A stretch of 64,000 bases of DNA from Actinophytocola oryzae (GCF_004364325.1 NZ_SOCP01000005.1:62001-126000); one strand, 5' to 3'; shown: positions 33,058-42,122, counted from the first letter of the stretch. The notes: a model not told the origin generated them from the sequence alone. Translations and numbers: made by a program.

Positions 33058-33995
33058 CGACGACATCGGCCGTGCCGAGGGTGTGGTTGCGGGACAACGG
33101 GGTCTATGCCGCGATCGTCGTGCTCCTCGGCTACAACCTGGCGTTCACCGACAACTTCGCGACCGTCGCGAACCTCAACACCCAGCTCGTGCAGGTCGCG
33201 CCGATCCTGATCGTGGCGCTGGGCATGGCGCTGGTGATCGGCACCGAGGGCGTGGACCTGTCGGTCGGCTCGGTGATGGCCATCGCCGCCGCGATCCTCC
33301 CGCTGTACCTGGGCTACGGCCTACTGCCCGCGATCGGGCTCGGACTGGTCGCCGGCGCGTTGTGCGGGCTGGTCAACGGCACGCTCGTCGCCGTCGTCGG
33401 CATCCAGCCGATCGTCGCGACGCTCGCGTTGCTGGTCGGCGGGCGCGGGCTCGCGCTGGTGCTCGCGGACGGGCAGCTCAAGGACATCCGCAACCCCGCG
33501 CTGCTGGACCTGGGGGCGGGCAAGGCACTCGGCGTGCCGTACGTGGTGCTCATCGCGATCGTGCTGACGGTGCTGGTGTTCCTGCTGGTCCGCTACACGA
33601 CGTTCGGCCGTCAGCTTGTCGCGGTCGGCGGCAACCGCTCGGCGAGCGGGCTCGCCGGACTACCTGTGCGGCGCGTGTTGATGACCACGTACGTGCTGTC
33701 CGGCGTGCTCGCGGCCATCGCCGGGGTGGTGGCGACGGCCAGGCTGACCGCGTCGGACCCGTCGTCGGTCGGGAGCCTGTACGAGCTGGCCGCGATCACG
33801 GCCGTCGTGGTCGGCGGGACGCCGCTGTCCGGTGGGCGGGTGCGGGTTCTCGGCACGGTCGCGGGCGCGTTGCTGATGCAGCTCATCACCGCGACACTCA
33901 TCAAGCACAACCTGCCGGACTCGACGGCACAGATCGTCCAGGCGGCCATCATCGTGGTCGCCGTGTACCTGCAGCGATCGAGGGCGACGGCATGA
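33054..33995 (+). CDS. sugar ABC importer permease 1 (YtfT-like)
   Basis: The 313-residue BPD_transp_2 permease (RbsC type) has about nine helices. It carries GTEGVDLSVGSVMAIAA, YTTFGRQLVAVGGNRSASGLAG (coupling region) and AAITAVVVGGTPLSGG. It starts at ATG 33054 inside the ATPase stop (ATGA) and its own stop overlaps the next permease. Two different RbsC-type permeases in tandem are characteristic of the YtfT-YjfF pair. Confidence 0.9.
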   Translation: MTTTSAVPRVWLRDNGVYAAIVVLLGYNLAFTDNFATVANLNTQLVQVAPILIVALGMALVIGTEGVDLSVGSVMAIAAAILPLYLGYGLLPAIGLGLVAGALCGLVNGTLVAVVGIQPIVATLALLVGGRGLALVLADGQLKDIRNPALLDLGAGKALGVPYVVLIAIVLTVLVFLLVRYTTFGRQLVAVGGNRSASGLAGLPVRRVLMTTYVLSGVLAAIAGVVATARLTASDPSSVGSLYELAAITAVVVGGTPLSGGRVRVLGTVAGALLMQLITATLIKHNLPDSTAQIVQAAIIVVAVYLQRSRATA

Positions 33996-34993
33996 CGACG
34001 ACCGCGGAGACCCGGACCCCTTCCGTCGCGGCCAACCGCACGACCGGCCGGGAACGGCTGGCCGGGCTCGCACAACGGCGTGGTTCCGTCGTCGTGCTCG
34101 TGCTTCTCGTGGTCATCGCGTCCTTCGCGTTCGACCGGTTCGCCACCGTCGGGAACGTGCGGAACATCGCGATCCAGAGCAGCTTCCTCGCGATCGTCGC
34201 GCTCGGCATGACGTTCGTGATCATCTCCGGCGGCATCGACCTGTCCGTCGGGTCGGTGTTCGCGCTCGGCGGGGTCCTCGCCGCGTACGGGATCCAGTGG
34301 GGCAGCCTGGTCGGCCTGCTGCTGCCGCTGGTGGGGTGCGGCCTGATCGGGCTGGTCAACGGCCTCCTGGTCGCGTACGGCCGTCTCGCGCCGTTCATCG
34401 TCACCCTCGCCACGCTCCTCGGCGCCCGAGGGGTGGTGCTCGCGATCACCGACGAGGGTTCGACCACCCGCCTGATGCCGCGCGACGACCTGCTCACCAG
34501 GATCGGCCAGGGCACGTTCCTCGGCCTCGGCATCCCGGTCTGGATCACACTGGTGCTGTTCGCGATCGGCGTCGTCGTGTTGCAGCGCACGGGTTTCGGC
34601 CACTCGATCCTCGCGGTCGGCGGCAACCGCGAGGCGGCGACGCTCATGGGCCTGCCGGTCGTGCGCAACACGTGGGTGGTGTACCTGGTGAGCGGCCTGA
34701 CCGCGGGCCTCGCGGGTGCGCTGGCCGCCGCCTACTCGGCGTCCGGCGTCACGATCGTCGGCGAGGGCCTCGAGCTGGACGCCATCGCGGCGGTCGTCAT
34801 CGGCGGCACCCTGCTCACCGGCGGTGCCGGTACCGTCGGCGGCACGCTCGCCGGTGTACTGCTGCTGCGCGTCATCCAGAACGTGATCAACCAGGTCGGC
34901 ACCCTGAACGCCAACTACCAGACCGTGGTCAGTGGCGCGTTCCTCGCCGTCGTCGTCGCCGTGCAGGCATATCTCAGTCGAGCGTCTCGATGA
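33992..34993 (+). CDS. sugar ABC importer permease 2 (YjfF-like)
   Basis: The 333-residue BPD_transp_2 permease has SGGIDLSVGSVFALGG near residue 80, RTGFGHSILAVGGNREAATLMG as coupling segment and AIAAVVIGGTLLTGGAG late. It differs clearly from its neighbour, supporting a heterodimeric channel. Last gene of the importer block; the secreted GH2 gene follows after 12 bases, probably on the same message. Confidence 0.9.
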   Translation: MTTTAETRTPSVAANRTTGRERLAGLAQRRGSVVVLVLLVVIASFAFDRFATVGNVRNIAIQSSFLAIVALGMTFVIISGGIDLSVGSVFALGGVLAAYGIQWGSLVGLLLPLVGCGLIGLVNGLLVAYGRLAPFIVTLATLLGARGVVLAITDEGSTTRLMPRDDLLTRIGQGTFLGLGIPVWITLVLFAIGVVVLQRTGFGHSILAVGGNREAATLMGLPVVRNTWVVYLVSGLTAGLAGALAAAYSASGVTIVGEGLELDAIAAVVIGGTLLTGGAGTVGGTLAGVLLLRVIQNVINQVGTLNANYQTVVSGAFLAVVVAVQAYLSRASR

Positions 34994-35005
34994 GGAGGTT
35001 GGTCG

Positions 35006-37471
35006 ATGTTCCGAAGAACGCTGGCTGTCGTGGCCATGGTGGTGGCGGGTCTCGCACCCGCGCTGCCTGCGGCGGCCGCGCCTGAGTGGCACGCCAAGAC
35101 ACCCCCGCTGACGACCCCGTGGACCCACCTGGTCAGCCCGACCAACGCCCTGCCGGAGTACCCGCGACCGCAGCTCACGCGGCCGGACTGGAAGAACCTC
35201 AACGGGGTCTGGGAGTTCGCGGGCGCGACGGCCGGTGCGGAGCCGCCGGTAGGCGAGTCGCTGCCGGAACGCATCCTCGTGCCGTACCCGGTGGAGTCGG
35301 CCCTGTCCGGGATCATGCGCAGCGAGCCGCGCATGTGGTACCGGCGCACCTTCGACCTGCCCGCCGCCTGGCGCAAGGACCGGCTGGTGCTCAACTTCGG
35401 CGCGGTCGACTACGACACCCGCGTGTGGGTCAACGGAAAGCTCGTCACCACCCACCGAGGCGGCTACGACGCCTTCTCCGCCGACATCACCTCCGCGCTC
35501 AAGGCACACGGCAAGCAGGAGATCATCGTCGGCGTCGAGGACCTCACCGACGCGACGTGGCAACCGGTCGGCAAGCAGCGGCAGGTCCCCGACCGGGGCA
35601 TCTTCTACACGGCCACGTCGGGGATCTGGCAGACGGTGTGGCTGGAACCCGTGCAGGCCAGGCACATCACGAAGCTCGACATGACACCTCGGCTGGCCGA
35701 CAGCACGTTGCGGCTGACCGCGCGGTCGTCGATCGAGGGCACGGTCGAGGCCGTGGCCTACGACAAGGGCCGTGTCGTCGGCCGGGTCCGCGGCCCCGCG
35801 AACCAGGAGCTGGCGCTGCCCGTGCCGCACGCGAAGCTGTGGTCACCGGACTCGCCGTTCCTCTACGACCTGCGCGTGACCCTGTTGGACCGCAACAGGA
35901 CCGTGGACAAGGTGGGTTCCTACTTCGGCATGCGGGAGATCGGCACCGCGCCGGGTGCCGACGGCAAGCTGCGCATGACGTTGAACGGCAAGATCCTCTT
36001 CCACATGGCCACCCTGGACCAGGGTTTCTGGCCGGACGGCATCCACACGGCGCCCACGGACGCCGCGCTGCGGTTCGACCTGGAGCAGCACAAGGTGCTC
36101 GGCTTCAACGCGGTCCGCAAGCACATCAAGGTCGAGCCGGACCGCTGGTACTACCACGCGGACAAGCTCGGACTCCTGGTGTGGCAGGACATGCCCGCGA
36201 TGAAGACGTCCAGCGAGCTGCCGCCGCCCGACGCCCGCGCCGAGTTCGAGCGCCAGCTGCACCGCATCGTGGACCAGCACAACAGCTGGACCTCGGTCGT
36301 GGTGTGGGTGCCGTTCAACGAGGGCTGGGGCGAGTGGGCGCGGGAGGACACCGGCCGCATCGCCGACAGCGTCAAGGCGCAGGACCCGAGCCGGCTGGTG
36401 AACGCGCACAGCGGCGTGAACTGCTGTGCCTCCAAGGGAGACTCGGGGCGCGGCGACATCATCGACCACCACGCGTACGTCGGGCCCGCGACACCGACAC
36501 CGGAAGGCACCAGGGTCTCGGCCGACGGCGAGCACGGCGGCTTCGGTCTCGAGGTCGAGGACCACATGTGGTTCGGCGACGGCCACGCGTACGAGATGGA
36601 GCCCGACTCGACCACGCTCACGCGCAGGTACGTCGAGAACCAGCGTGACGTGCTCACCTCGGCGCAACGGTGCGGCATCTCGGGCGCGATCTACACGCAG
36701 ATCACCGATGTCGAGCACGAGGTCAACGGCTTCTTCACCTATGACCGACAAGTTCGCAAGATGGACTTCGCGCAGGTCAAGGCCGTGAACCAGGACATCA
36801 TCCGCGGCGCGGACGGGACGGGCAGCGGTGTCGAGCCGCCGCCTGGCACGCCGGGTCCGGACGGGATCGCGTACTACCCGTTCAGCGAGGGCACCGGCAC
36901 GACGACCGCCGACGAGGTCGGCGACCACGACGGCACGCTCGTGAACGGTCCCGTGTGGACACCTGGCCACAACGGGAACGCACTGCAGTTCGACGGCAGC
37001 TCGTTCGTCGACACCGGTGCGTCGCTGGTGGACACGGCCGAGGGCAACTACACGGTGTCGGCGTGGGTCAGGATGGACGCGCTCGGCGGGTTCCAGACGG
37101 CCGTGAGCCAGGACGGTGACGTCAACAGCGGTTACTTCCTGCAGTACTCGGGCTCGGACAACCGGTTCGCCTTCAGCTTCGTGGGAGTCCGCGCGCTGGC
37201 ATCCACCCCGCCCAACCCCGGCCAGTGGTACCACCTCGTGGGTGTCCGCGACGCCGCGGCAGGCACGCTGGAGCTGTACGTGGACGGCACGCCGGCCGGA
37301 TCGGCGTCGGGCTGCGTCGGCTCGCCCGCGACGGGTGACACGGTGATCGGCAGGGCGAAGTACAACGGCGGCCAGGTCGACTTCTGGCGTGGCGCCATCG
37401 ACCAGGTCCACGTGTACGACCGGGCGCTGACCGACGCGGAGGTGACCGAGCTGTACTCCTCCGGCAGGTGA
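35006..37471 (+). CDS. secreted GH2 glycosidase with C-terminal LamG domain
   Basis: The 821-residue protein has a signal peptide ending PAAAA. The GH2 sandwich domain runs about 60-215 (MWYRRTFDLPAAWR, NFGAVDYDTRVWVNG, TATSGIWQTVWLEPV). An immunoglobulin-like domain follows. The TIM barrel has acid/base Glu in WVPFNEGWGEW and a probable nucleophile Glu in GEHGGFG. IYTQITDVEHEVNGFFTYDR is typical of non-LacZ GH2 groups. A Pro/Gly linker leads to a LamG domain (about 625-815). Its substrate cannot be read from sequence; linkage to a furanose-type importer makes a galactofuranosidase or arabinosidase role worth considering alongside beta-galactosidase. Confidence 0.87.
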   Translation: MFRRTLAVVAMVVAGLAPALPAAAAPEWHAKTPPLTTPWTHLVSPTNALPEYPRPQLTRPDWKNLNGVWEFAGATAGAEPPVGESLPERILVPYPVESALSGIMRSEPRMWYRRTFDLPAAWRKDRLVLNFGAVDYDTRVWVNGKLVTTHRGGYDAFSADITSALKAHGKQEIIVGVEDLTDATWQPVGKQRQVPDRGIFYTATSGIWQTVWLEPVQARHITKLDMTPRLADSTLRLTARSSIEGTVEAVAYDKGRVVGRVRGPANQELALPVPHAKLWSPDSPFLYDLRVTLLDRNRTVDKVGSYFGMREIGTAPGADGKLRMTLNGKILFHMATLDQGFWPDGIHTAPTDAALRFDLEQHKVLGFNAVRKHIKVEPDRWYYHADKLGLLVWQDMPAMKTSSELPPPDARAEFERQLHRIVDQHNSWTSVVVWVPFNEGWGEWAREDTGRIADSVKAQDPSRLVNAHSGVNCCASKGDSGRGDIIDHHAYVGPATPTPEGTRVSADGEHGGFGLEVEDHMWFGDGHAYEMEPDSTTLTRRYVENQRDVLTSAQRCGISGAIYTQITDVEHEVNGFFTYDRQVRKMDFAQVKAVNQDIIRGADGTGSGVEPPPGTPGPDGIAYYPFSEGTGTTTADEVGDHDGTLVNGPVWTPGHNGNALQFDGSSFVDTGASLVDTAEGNYTVSAWVRMDALGGFQTAVSQDGDVNSGYFLQYSGSDNRFAFSFVGVRALASTPPNPGQWYHLVGVRDAAAGTLELYVDGTPAGSASGCVGSPATGDTVIGRAKYNGGQVDFWRGAIDQVHVYDRALTDAEVTELYSSGR

Positions 37472-37477
37472 CGAACG

Positions 37478-37510
37478 GGGTCGGGCAGTGCCACGGGTGC
37501 TGCCCGACCC
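37478..37510 (+). terminator. terminator after the GH2 gene
   Basis: GGGTCGGGCAG (37478-37488) pairs perfectly with CTGCCCGACCC (37500-37510) around 11 bases, 7 bases after the stop. It ends the ytfQ-like to GH2 operon. Confidence 0.8.
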
Positions 37511-37567
37511 TCGCCGGACTTGGGCCGAGGGGTAGGGCTGCGGCCCTCGGGATGACAGCATGGGCGC

Positions 37568-38047
37568 ATGGCGCTTGTTGTGGTGATGGGGGTTACGGGG
37601 TCGGGAAAGTCCACAGTGGGCATGGCGCTGGCGGAGCGGTTACGCGTGCCGTACGCCGACGCCGACGACTTCCACAGCCTCGAGAACGTGGCGAAGATGC
37701 GGGCGGGGACGCCCCTCGACGACACGGACCGCCTGCCGTGGCTGCGGGCCATCGGGGACTGGCTGCGTGCCCACCGGCAGATGGGCGGCGTGGTCACCTG
37801 CTCGGCACTCAAGCGCGTCTACCGCGACACCCTGCGGGACAGGGCGCCGGACGTCACGTTCCTGCACCTGGATGGTGACGAGGAGACCGTGCGGCAGCGG
37901 GTGGCCTCCCGGGAGGGGCACTTCATGCCCGAGTCGCTCGTGCGGTCGCAGTTCGACGCGCTGGAACCCCTCGGCGACGACGAGCGCGGCGTCGTGGTCG
38001 ACCTCGCACTGCCGGTCGATGACATCGTGGCGCGGTTTCTGGAGTAG
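37568..38047 (+). CDS. gntK: gluconokinase
   Basis: The 159-residue P-loop kinase has the family pattern VVMGVTGSGKSTVG (about 5-18), DADDFHSLENVAKMRAGTPLDD, CSALKRVYRDTLR and REGHFMPESLVRSQFDALE. It phosphorylates gluconate to 6-phosphogluconate for the pentose phosphate or Entner-Doudoroff route. The secreted PQQ-type dehydrogenase and the SMP-30-like protein elsewhere in the window would supply gluconate if they act on glucose. It has its own short upstream region after the GH2 terminator. Confidence 0.92.
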   Translation: MALVVVMGVTGSGKSTVGMALAERLRVPYADADDFHSLENVAKMRAGTPLDDTDRLPWLRAIGDWLRAHRQMGGVVTCSALKRVYRDTLRDRAPDVTFLHLDGDEETVRQRVASREGHFMPESLVRSQFDALEPLGDDERGVVVDLALPVDDIVARFLE

Positions 38048-38059
38048 CTTCGGTCACTG

Positions 38060-39046
38060 ATGAAGACGATGATCGATTTCGACCAGGCCAGGGCCTACGC
38101 GATCCCCATGGTCACGCGGTTCCGCGGCATCGACGTGCGCGAGGGCATGCTCATCGAGGGCCCCGCCGGGTGGGGCGACTTCTGCGCGTTCCCCGAGTAC
38201 GACGACCGCGAGTCCGCGTCCTGGCTGACCACCGCGATCGAGGCGTGCACCGTCGGCTGGCCCGACCCCGTGCGTGGGCGGATCCCCGTCAACGCCACCG
38301 TTCCCGCGGTGGGGCCGCAGGTGGCGCACGAGATCGTCGCCGCGTCCGGCTGCGGGACGGTCAAGGTCAAGGTCGCCGACCACCCCGGCTCGCTGGACGA
38401 GGACATCGCGCGGCTCGAGGCCGTGCGGGACGCCCTGCCGGACGGGCAGGTGCGGGTCGACGCCAACGGGCTGTGGGACGTCGACACGGCCGTCAGGACG
38501 ATTCCCCTGCTGGACCGGGCCGCCGGTGGGCTCGAGTACGTCGAGCAGCCCTGCGCCACGATCGAGGAGCTGGCCCTGGTGCGGCGGCGGACCTCGGTGC
38601 GGATCGCCGCCGACGAGTCGATCCGGCGGGCCGAGGACCCCATGAAGGTCGCGGTCGCCGGGGCCGCTGACGTGGCCGTGATCAAGTGCACGCCGCTCGG
38701 CGGGGTGCGACGCGCGTTGCGGGTCGCCGAGGCCTGCGGGCTGCCGGTCGTGGTGTCCTCGGCGTTGGAGACGTCGGTCGGGCTCAGTGCCGGGCTCGCG
38801 CTCGCCGGGGCCCTGCCGGAGCTGGACTTCGCCTGTGGGCTCGGGACGCTGTCGCTGTTCGCCGGGGACGTGGTCGGGCCCGCGCGTGCGCTGACCCCCG
38901 TCGACGGGTACCTGCCCGTCGCGCCCGTCACCCCCACGCCGGACCCCGCGCTGCTCGACCGTTACGAGCTGCGGGACCCGGCACAGGTTCAGTGGTGGCG
39001 GGACCGGCTCGCGCGGCTGGTCGAGCAGGGCCGCGTGCTCAACTGA
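38060..39046 (+). CDS. menC: o-succinylbenzoate synthase
   Basis: The 328-residue enolase-superfamily enzyme starts in the actinobacterial MenC manner (AYAIPMVTRFRGIDVREGMLI, INA-type segment PVNATVPAVGP). The catalytic set is visible: KVKV (Lys pair, about 95), DANGLWD, EQPCATIEEL, ADESIR for metal ligands and VIKCTPLGG for the second Lys, then SSALETSVGL. It dehydrates SHCHC to o-succinylbenzoate in menaquinone synthesis. It stands apart from other men genes, 12 bases after gntK, and its end overlaps the convergent ribokinase-like gene by 8 bases. Confidence 0.92.
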   Translation: MKTMIDFDQARAYAIPMVTRFRGIDVREGMLIEGPAGWGDFCAFPEYDDRESASWLTTAIEACTVGWPDPVRGRIPVNATVPAVGPQVAHEIVAASGCGTVKVKVADHPGSLDEDIARLEAVRDALPDGQVRVDANGLWDVDTAVRTIPLLDRAAGGLEYVEQPCATIEELALVRRRTSVRIAADESIRRAEDPMKVAVAGAADVAVIKCTPLGGVRRALRVAEACGLPVVVSSALETSVGLSAGLALAGALPELDFACGLGTLSLFAGDVVGPARALTPVDGYLPVAPVTPTPDPALLDRYELRDPAQVQWWRDRLARLVEQGRVLN

Positions 39047-39917
39047 CGTCCTCGCGACGGGGCATGCCCGTCTGCGCGCCCTGTCGCGTGGTCGAGATGC
39101 CGGCCACGCGTACCGCCCACCGCGTCGCCTCGACCAGCGTCGAGCCCCGGTCCAGTGCGTCGGCGAGGGCACCGCAGAAGGCGTCACCCGCGCCGGTGGC
39201 GTCGACGGCGTCCACCTCGACGGCCGGGACGTGTGTGACCTCGTCGTCTGCCACCACGAGCGCGCCGTCCGCGCCGAGGGTGACGACGACGGCGGACGGG
39301 CCGGTCAGCGACCGTGCCAGGGCCGCGGCCTCGTCGGTGGTGGTGGGTTCCGGCGCGCCCGCCAGCACGCCGAGCTCCGACCGGTTCGGGATCAGGACGT
39401 CCACCCGCGCCAGCAGCTCGGGTGGCAGCTCCCGCGCCGGGGCCGGGTTGAGCAGCACCCGGCCGTGGGCCGCCTCGACCGCCGCCTGCACGGCCTCGAG
39501 GGGGATCTCCAGCTGGGCCAGCAGCACGTCGGTCGACTCCAGCAGCGACGTGTTGAGGTGCTCGGGGCTCAGCCGGGCGTTCGCGCCGGGGCTGACCGCG
39601 ATCGTGTTCTCGCCGCCGTCGGCCACCGTGATCAACGCGATGCCGCTCGGCGTGTCCTCGGCCGTGTGCAGCCAGGTCAGCTCGACACCCGCGTCGGTGA
39701 GGGCGGTACGGATGGTGGTGGCGAGGTCGTCATCGCCCACGCAGCCCACGAAGACGACCCGCGAGCCGAGCCTGGCCGCCGCGACCGCCTGGTTGGCGCC
39801 CTTACCGCCGGGCGTCTTCAGGTGGTCACGGCCCAGCACCGTCTCCCCCGGCCCCGGCAGCTCCGCCACCGGGACCACGAAGTCGACGTTGCAGCTCCCA
39901 ATGACCGTGATGGTCAC
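39039..39917 (-). CDS. PfkB family carbohydrate kinase, ribokinase-like
   Basis: The 292-residue kinase starts at GTG 39917, overlapping the aldo-keto reductase stop (GTGA). Substrate-side motifs are VIGSCNVDFVV and PGGKGANQAVAAARLG. The ATP/anion-hole motif is DATGAGDAFCGAL with catalytic Asp about 255. NRSE (in IPNRSELGVLAG) is the usual magnesium-site region. Ribokinase is the nearest match but deoxyribose or related sugars are possible. It is co-transcribed with the YghZ-like reductase. Confidence 0.85.
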   Translation of the reverse strand: MTITVIGSCNVDFVVPVAELPGPGETVLGRDHLKTPGGKGANQAVAAARLGSRVVFVGCVGDDDLATTIRTALTDAGVELTWLHTAEDTPSGIALITVADGGENTIAVSPGANARLSPEHLNTSLLESTDVLLAQLEIPLEAVQAAVEAAHGRVLLNPAPARELPPELLARVDVLIPNRSELGVLAGAPEPTTTDEAAALARSLTGPSAVVVTLGADGALVVADDEVTHVPAVEVDAVDATGAGDAFCGALADALDRGSTLVEATRWAVRVAGISTTRQGAQTGMPRREDVS

Positions 39918-40957
39918 TCCGCGCTCGACCTCGCCCACAGGTTGATGCCGCTCTCGACCGCGTACTTGTCGATCTCGGCCAGCTCGGAGTCGGTCAGCTC
40001 CGCGTTGTCCAGGGCGCCCAGGTTGTCGTCGAGCTGACGCACGCTCGACGCGCCGATCAGGGTCGAGGTCATCCGGCTGTCCCGCAGCGTCCAGGCCAGC
40101 GCGAGTTGGGCGAGGGTCTGGCCACGGCCGCCGGCGATCTCGTTCAGCGCGCGGATGCGGCCGAGGTTGTCCTCCGAGAGCATCGACTGCGACAGCGACC
40201 CCTCACGGGCGGCGCGGGAGTCGGCAGGGACGCCGTCGAGGTAGCGGCTGGTCAGCATGCCCTGCGCGAGCGGGGAGAAGCCGATGCAGCCGACGCCCAG
40301 CTCACCGAGCGTGTCGAGCAGGTCGGGCTCGATCCAGCGGTTCAGCATCGAGTAGGACGGCTGGTGGATGAGCAGCCGCACACCCATGCCCGCGAGCAAC
40401 GCGTGGGCCTCGCGGGTCTTGGTCGGCGAGTACGAGGAGATGCCGACGTAGAGCGCCTTGCCCTGCGTCACCGCGGACGCGAGCGCGCTCATCGTCTCCT
40501 CGAGCGGCGTGTCGGGGTCGAAGCGGTGCGAGTAGAAGATGTCGACGTAGTCCAGCCCCATGCGGGACAGGCTCTGGTCGAGGCTCGCGAGCACGTACTT
40601 GCGGGAGCCGCCGCCCTGGCCGTACGGGCCGGGCCACATGTCGTAGCCGGCCTTGGTGGAGATGACCAGCTCGTCCCGGTACGGGCGGAAGTCCTGGGCG
40701 AAGAGCGCGCCGAAGTTGGACTCGGCGGAGCCGTAGGGCGGGCCGTAGTTGTTGGCGAGGTCGAAGTGCGTGACGCCCCGGTCGAACGCGCGGCGCAGGA
40801 TCGCCCGGCACTGCTCCAGGGGCACCTCGGTGCCGAAGTTCTGCCACAGGCCCAGCGAGATCGCCGGCAGCCGCAGCCCGGAGTCCCCGGACCTGCGGTA
40901 GGACATGTTCGTGTCGTAGCGGTCCTGCGCTGCCTCGTATGCGGGCGGGACGCTCAT
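39914..40957 (-). CDS. aldo/keto reductase, L-glyceraldehyde-3-phosphate reductase (YghZ)-like
   Basis: The 347-residue NADPH-dependent barrel has MSYRRSGDSGLRLPAISLGLWQNFG, the YghZ/Kv-beta subgroup opening. Catalytic residues are Asp in HFDLANNYG, Tyr in NNYGPPYG, Lys in ISTKAGYDMWPGPYG and His in YSHRFD. The NADP site is at the end (LIGASSVRQLDDNLGAL). YghZ reduces L-glyceraldehyde 3-phosphate, a detoxification role. AGGAGG precedes ATG 40957. First gene of a pair with the ribokinase-like kinase. Confidence 0.87.
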   Translation of the reverse strand: MSVPPAYEAAQDRYDTNMSYRRSGDSGLRLPAISLGLWQNFGTEVPLEQCRAILRRAFDRGVTHFDLANNYGPPYGSAESNFGALFAQDFRPYRDELVISTKAGYDMWPGPYGQGGGSRKYVLASLDQSLSRMGLDYVDIFYSHRFDPDTPLEETMSALASAVTQGKALYVGISSYSPTKTREAHALLAGMGVRLLIHQPSYSMLNRWIEPDLLDTLGELGVGCIGFSPLAQGMLTSRYLDGVPADSRAAREGSLSQSMLSEDNLGRIRALNEIAGGRGQTLAQLALAWTLRDSRMTSTLIGASSVRQLDDNLGALDNAELTDSELAEIDKYAVESGINLWARSSAE

Positions 40958-41002
40958 GCTCTTCGGCCTCCTGTGATCTGTGATCGCGGGTACCGTGATG
41001 TT

Positions 41003-41689
41003 ATGTCCGCGCTGGTGAACAACGTCGGATGGATGGGCTGGAACCTGGTGCTGGCCCTGGTTCCGCTGGCGCTCGCCCGCGTCCTGTTCGGCCGGCACGA
41101 CCGCCCCAGATGGGTGCTGGTCTCGGGTGGCGCCGTGTTCGTCGCGTTCCTGCCGAACGCGCCATACGTGCTGACGGACGTCCTCCACCTGCCGAGGGAA
41201 CTGTCCGTGGCACACGGCCACCAGTGGCTCGCGGCCGCTCTCGTCGGCCAGTACGTGTGCCTGTTCGCGGCCGGGTTCGCCGCCTACGTGCTGTCACTCG
41301 TCCGGTTCGAACGCTGGCTGGCCGATCACGGCGTGTCACGGCGGGCGGTCCTGTTCACGGACCTGTCCCTGCACGCGCTGTGCGCGGTCGGCATCGTCCT
41401 CGGCCGGGTGTTCCGGTTCAACTCGTGGGACCTGGTCACCAACCCCGGTGGGCTGCTCGACCTGGTCCGCGTCCCCCAGCCGAGGACGTTCGCCGTGCTC
41501 TTCATCCTGTTCGCGATCCTGGCGGGCGGCGCGGCCCTGGCCAGAACTAGTCCGCCTCTCCGAAATTTCATGTGTGGGCTGCGTCCCGGCGCAGGTCCAG
41601 CTGCCGAGGTGGGTTGTGGCTGGGTGCCGTCACGTTCCCCTGAGCTGACTGTTGCTCAGGCGCAGACTTCACACAAAAACCGGGATTAG
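41003..41689 (+). CDS. DUF1361 membrane protein
   Basis: The 228-residue protein has about six helices. It shows family segments NNVGWMGWNLVLALVPL, VAFLPNAPYVLTDVLHL and GIVLGRVFRFNSWDLVTNP, which define DUF1361; function unknown. The last 45 residues after the final helix are polar and Cys-containing (NFMCGLRPGAGPAAEVGCG) and look less conserved, so the C-terminus may have drifted. The stop overlaps the convergent DUF6319 gene by 4 bases. Confidence 0.8.
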   Translation: MSALVNNVGWMGWNLVLALVPLALARVLFGRHDRPRWVLVSGGAVFVAFLPNAPYVLTDVLHLPRELSVAHGHQWLAAALVGQYVCLFAAGFAAYVLSLVRFERWLADHGVSRRAVLFTDLSLHALCAVGIVLGRVFRFNSWDLVTNPGGLLDLVRVPQPRTFAVLFILFAILAGGAALARTSPPLRNFMCGLRPGAGPAAEVGCGWVPSRSPELTVAQAQTSHKNRD

Positions 41690-42105
41690 CCCTCCTGCAG
41701 GTCCGCCAGGGCCTGCTTGACCTTGGTCAGCTCCTCCTCCAGCTCGGCCAGGCGGGCCTGGTGCTGCTCGCGGGCCACGTCGAGCACCGACTCGATGGCC
41801 TTGGAGATGTCCTCGTGCAGCTCGGCGGCCGCGCGGGACACCGCGGCGGCCGGGATCGCCAGACCCTGGACCACACGGCTGCCGGAGTGCGACAGCTCTG
41901 CCTGCCACTCACCGTCCAACGTGCCGGTGACCGTCAGGGTCAGCTCGACCGTGCGGGTCTTGCGTGCCGTGCTGCCCGGCTTGCGGCCACGCTTGGCCGG
42001 TGCGGGGGTGGACTCCGTCGGGGCGGCGGCGGTCTCTGCTGGCACAGCCTTCTCAGCCGCCTCGACAGGCTGGTCCGCCGGCTTGTCCTCGGTAGTTGGG
42101 GACAC
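41686..42105 (-). CDS. DUF6319 family protein
   Basis: The 139-residue protein has an acidic, Ala/Pro-rich leader (about 1-38) and a basic patch KRGRKPGSTARKTRTVELTLTV. The conserved part DGEWQAELSHSGSRVVQGLAIPA is followed by a long helix (ELHEDISKAIESVLDVA, then ELEEELTKVKQALADL) likely to form a coiled coil. It is typical of actinobacteria, function unknown. GTG 42105 has AAGGAG about 9 bases upstream. No membrane helix. Confidence 0.75.
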   Translation of the reverse strand: MSPTTEDKPADQPVEAAEKAVPAETAAAPTESTPAPAKRGRKPGSTARKTRTVELTLTVTGTLDGEWQAELSHSGSRVVQGLAIPAAAVSRAAAELHEDISKAIESVLDVAREQHQARLAELEEELTKVKQALADLQEG

Positions 42106-42122
42106 CGTTACGCTCCTTCGTC

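Noticed and set aside
30979..33066. Long open frame antisense to the importer operon
   Set aside because: Shadow of the ATPase gene, with composition unlike a real protein.
33611..35830. 739-codon antisense frame over permease and GH2 genes
   Set aside because: It runs across two well-supported genes and has a His/Arg/Asp-rich shadow composition.
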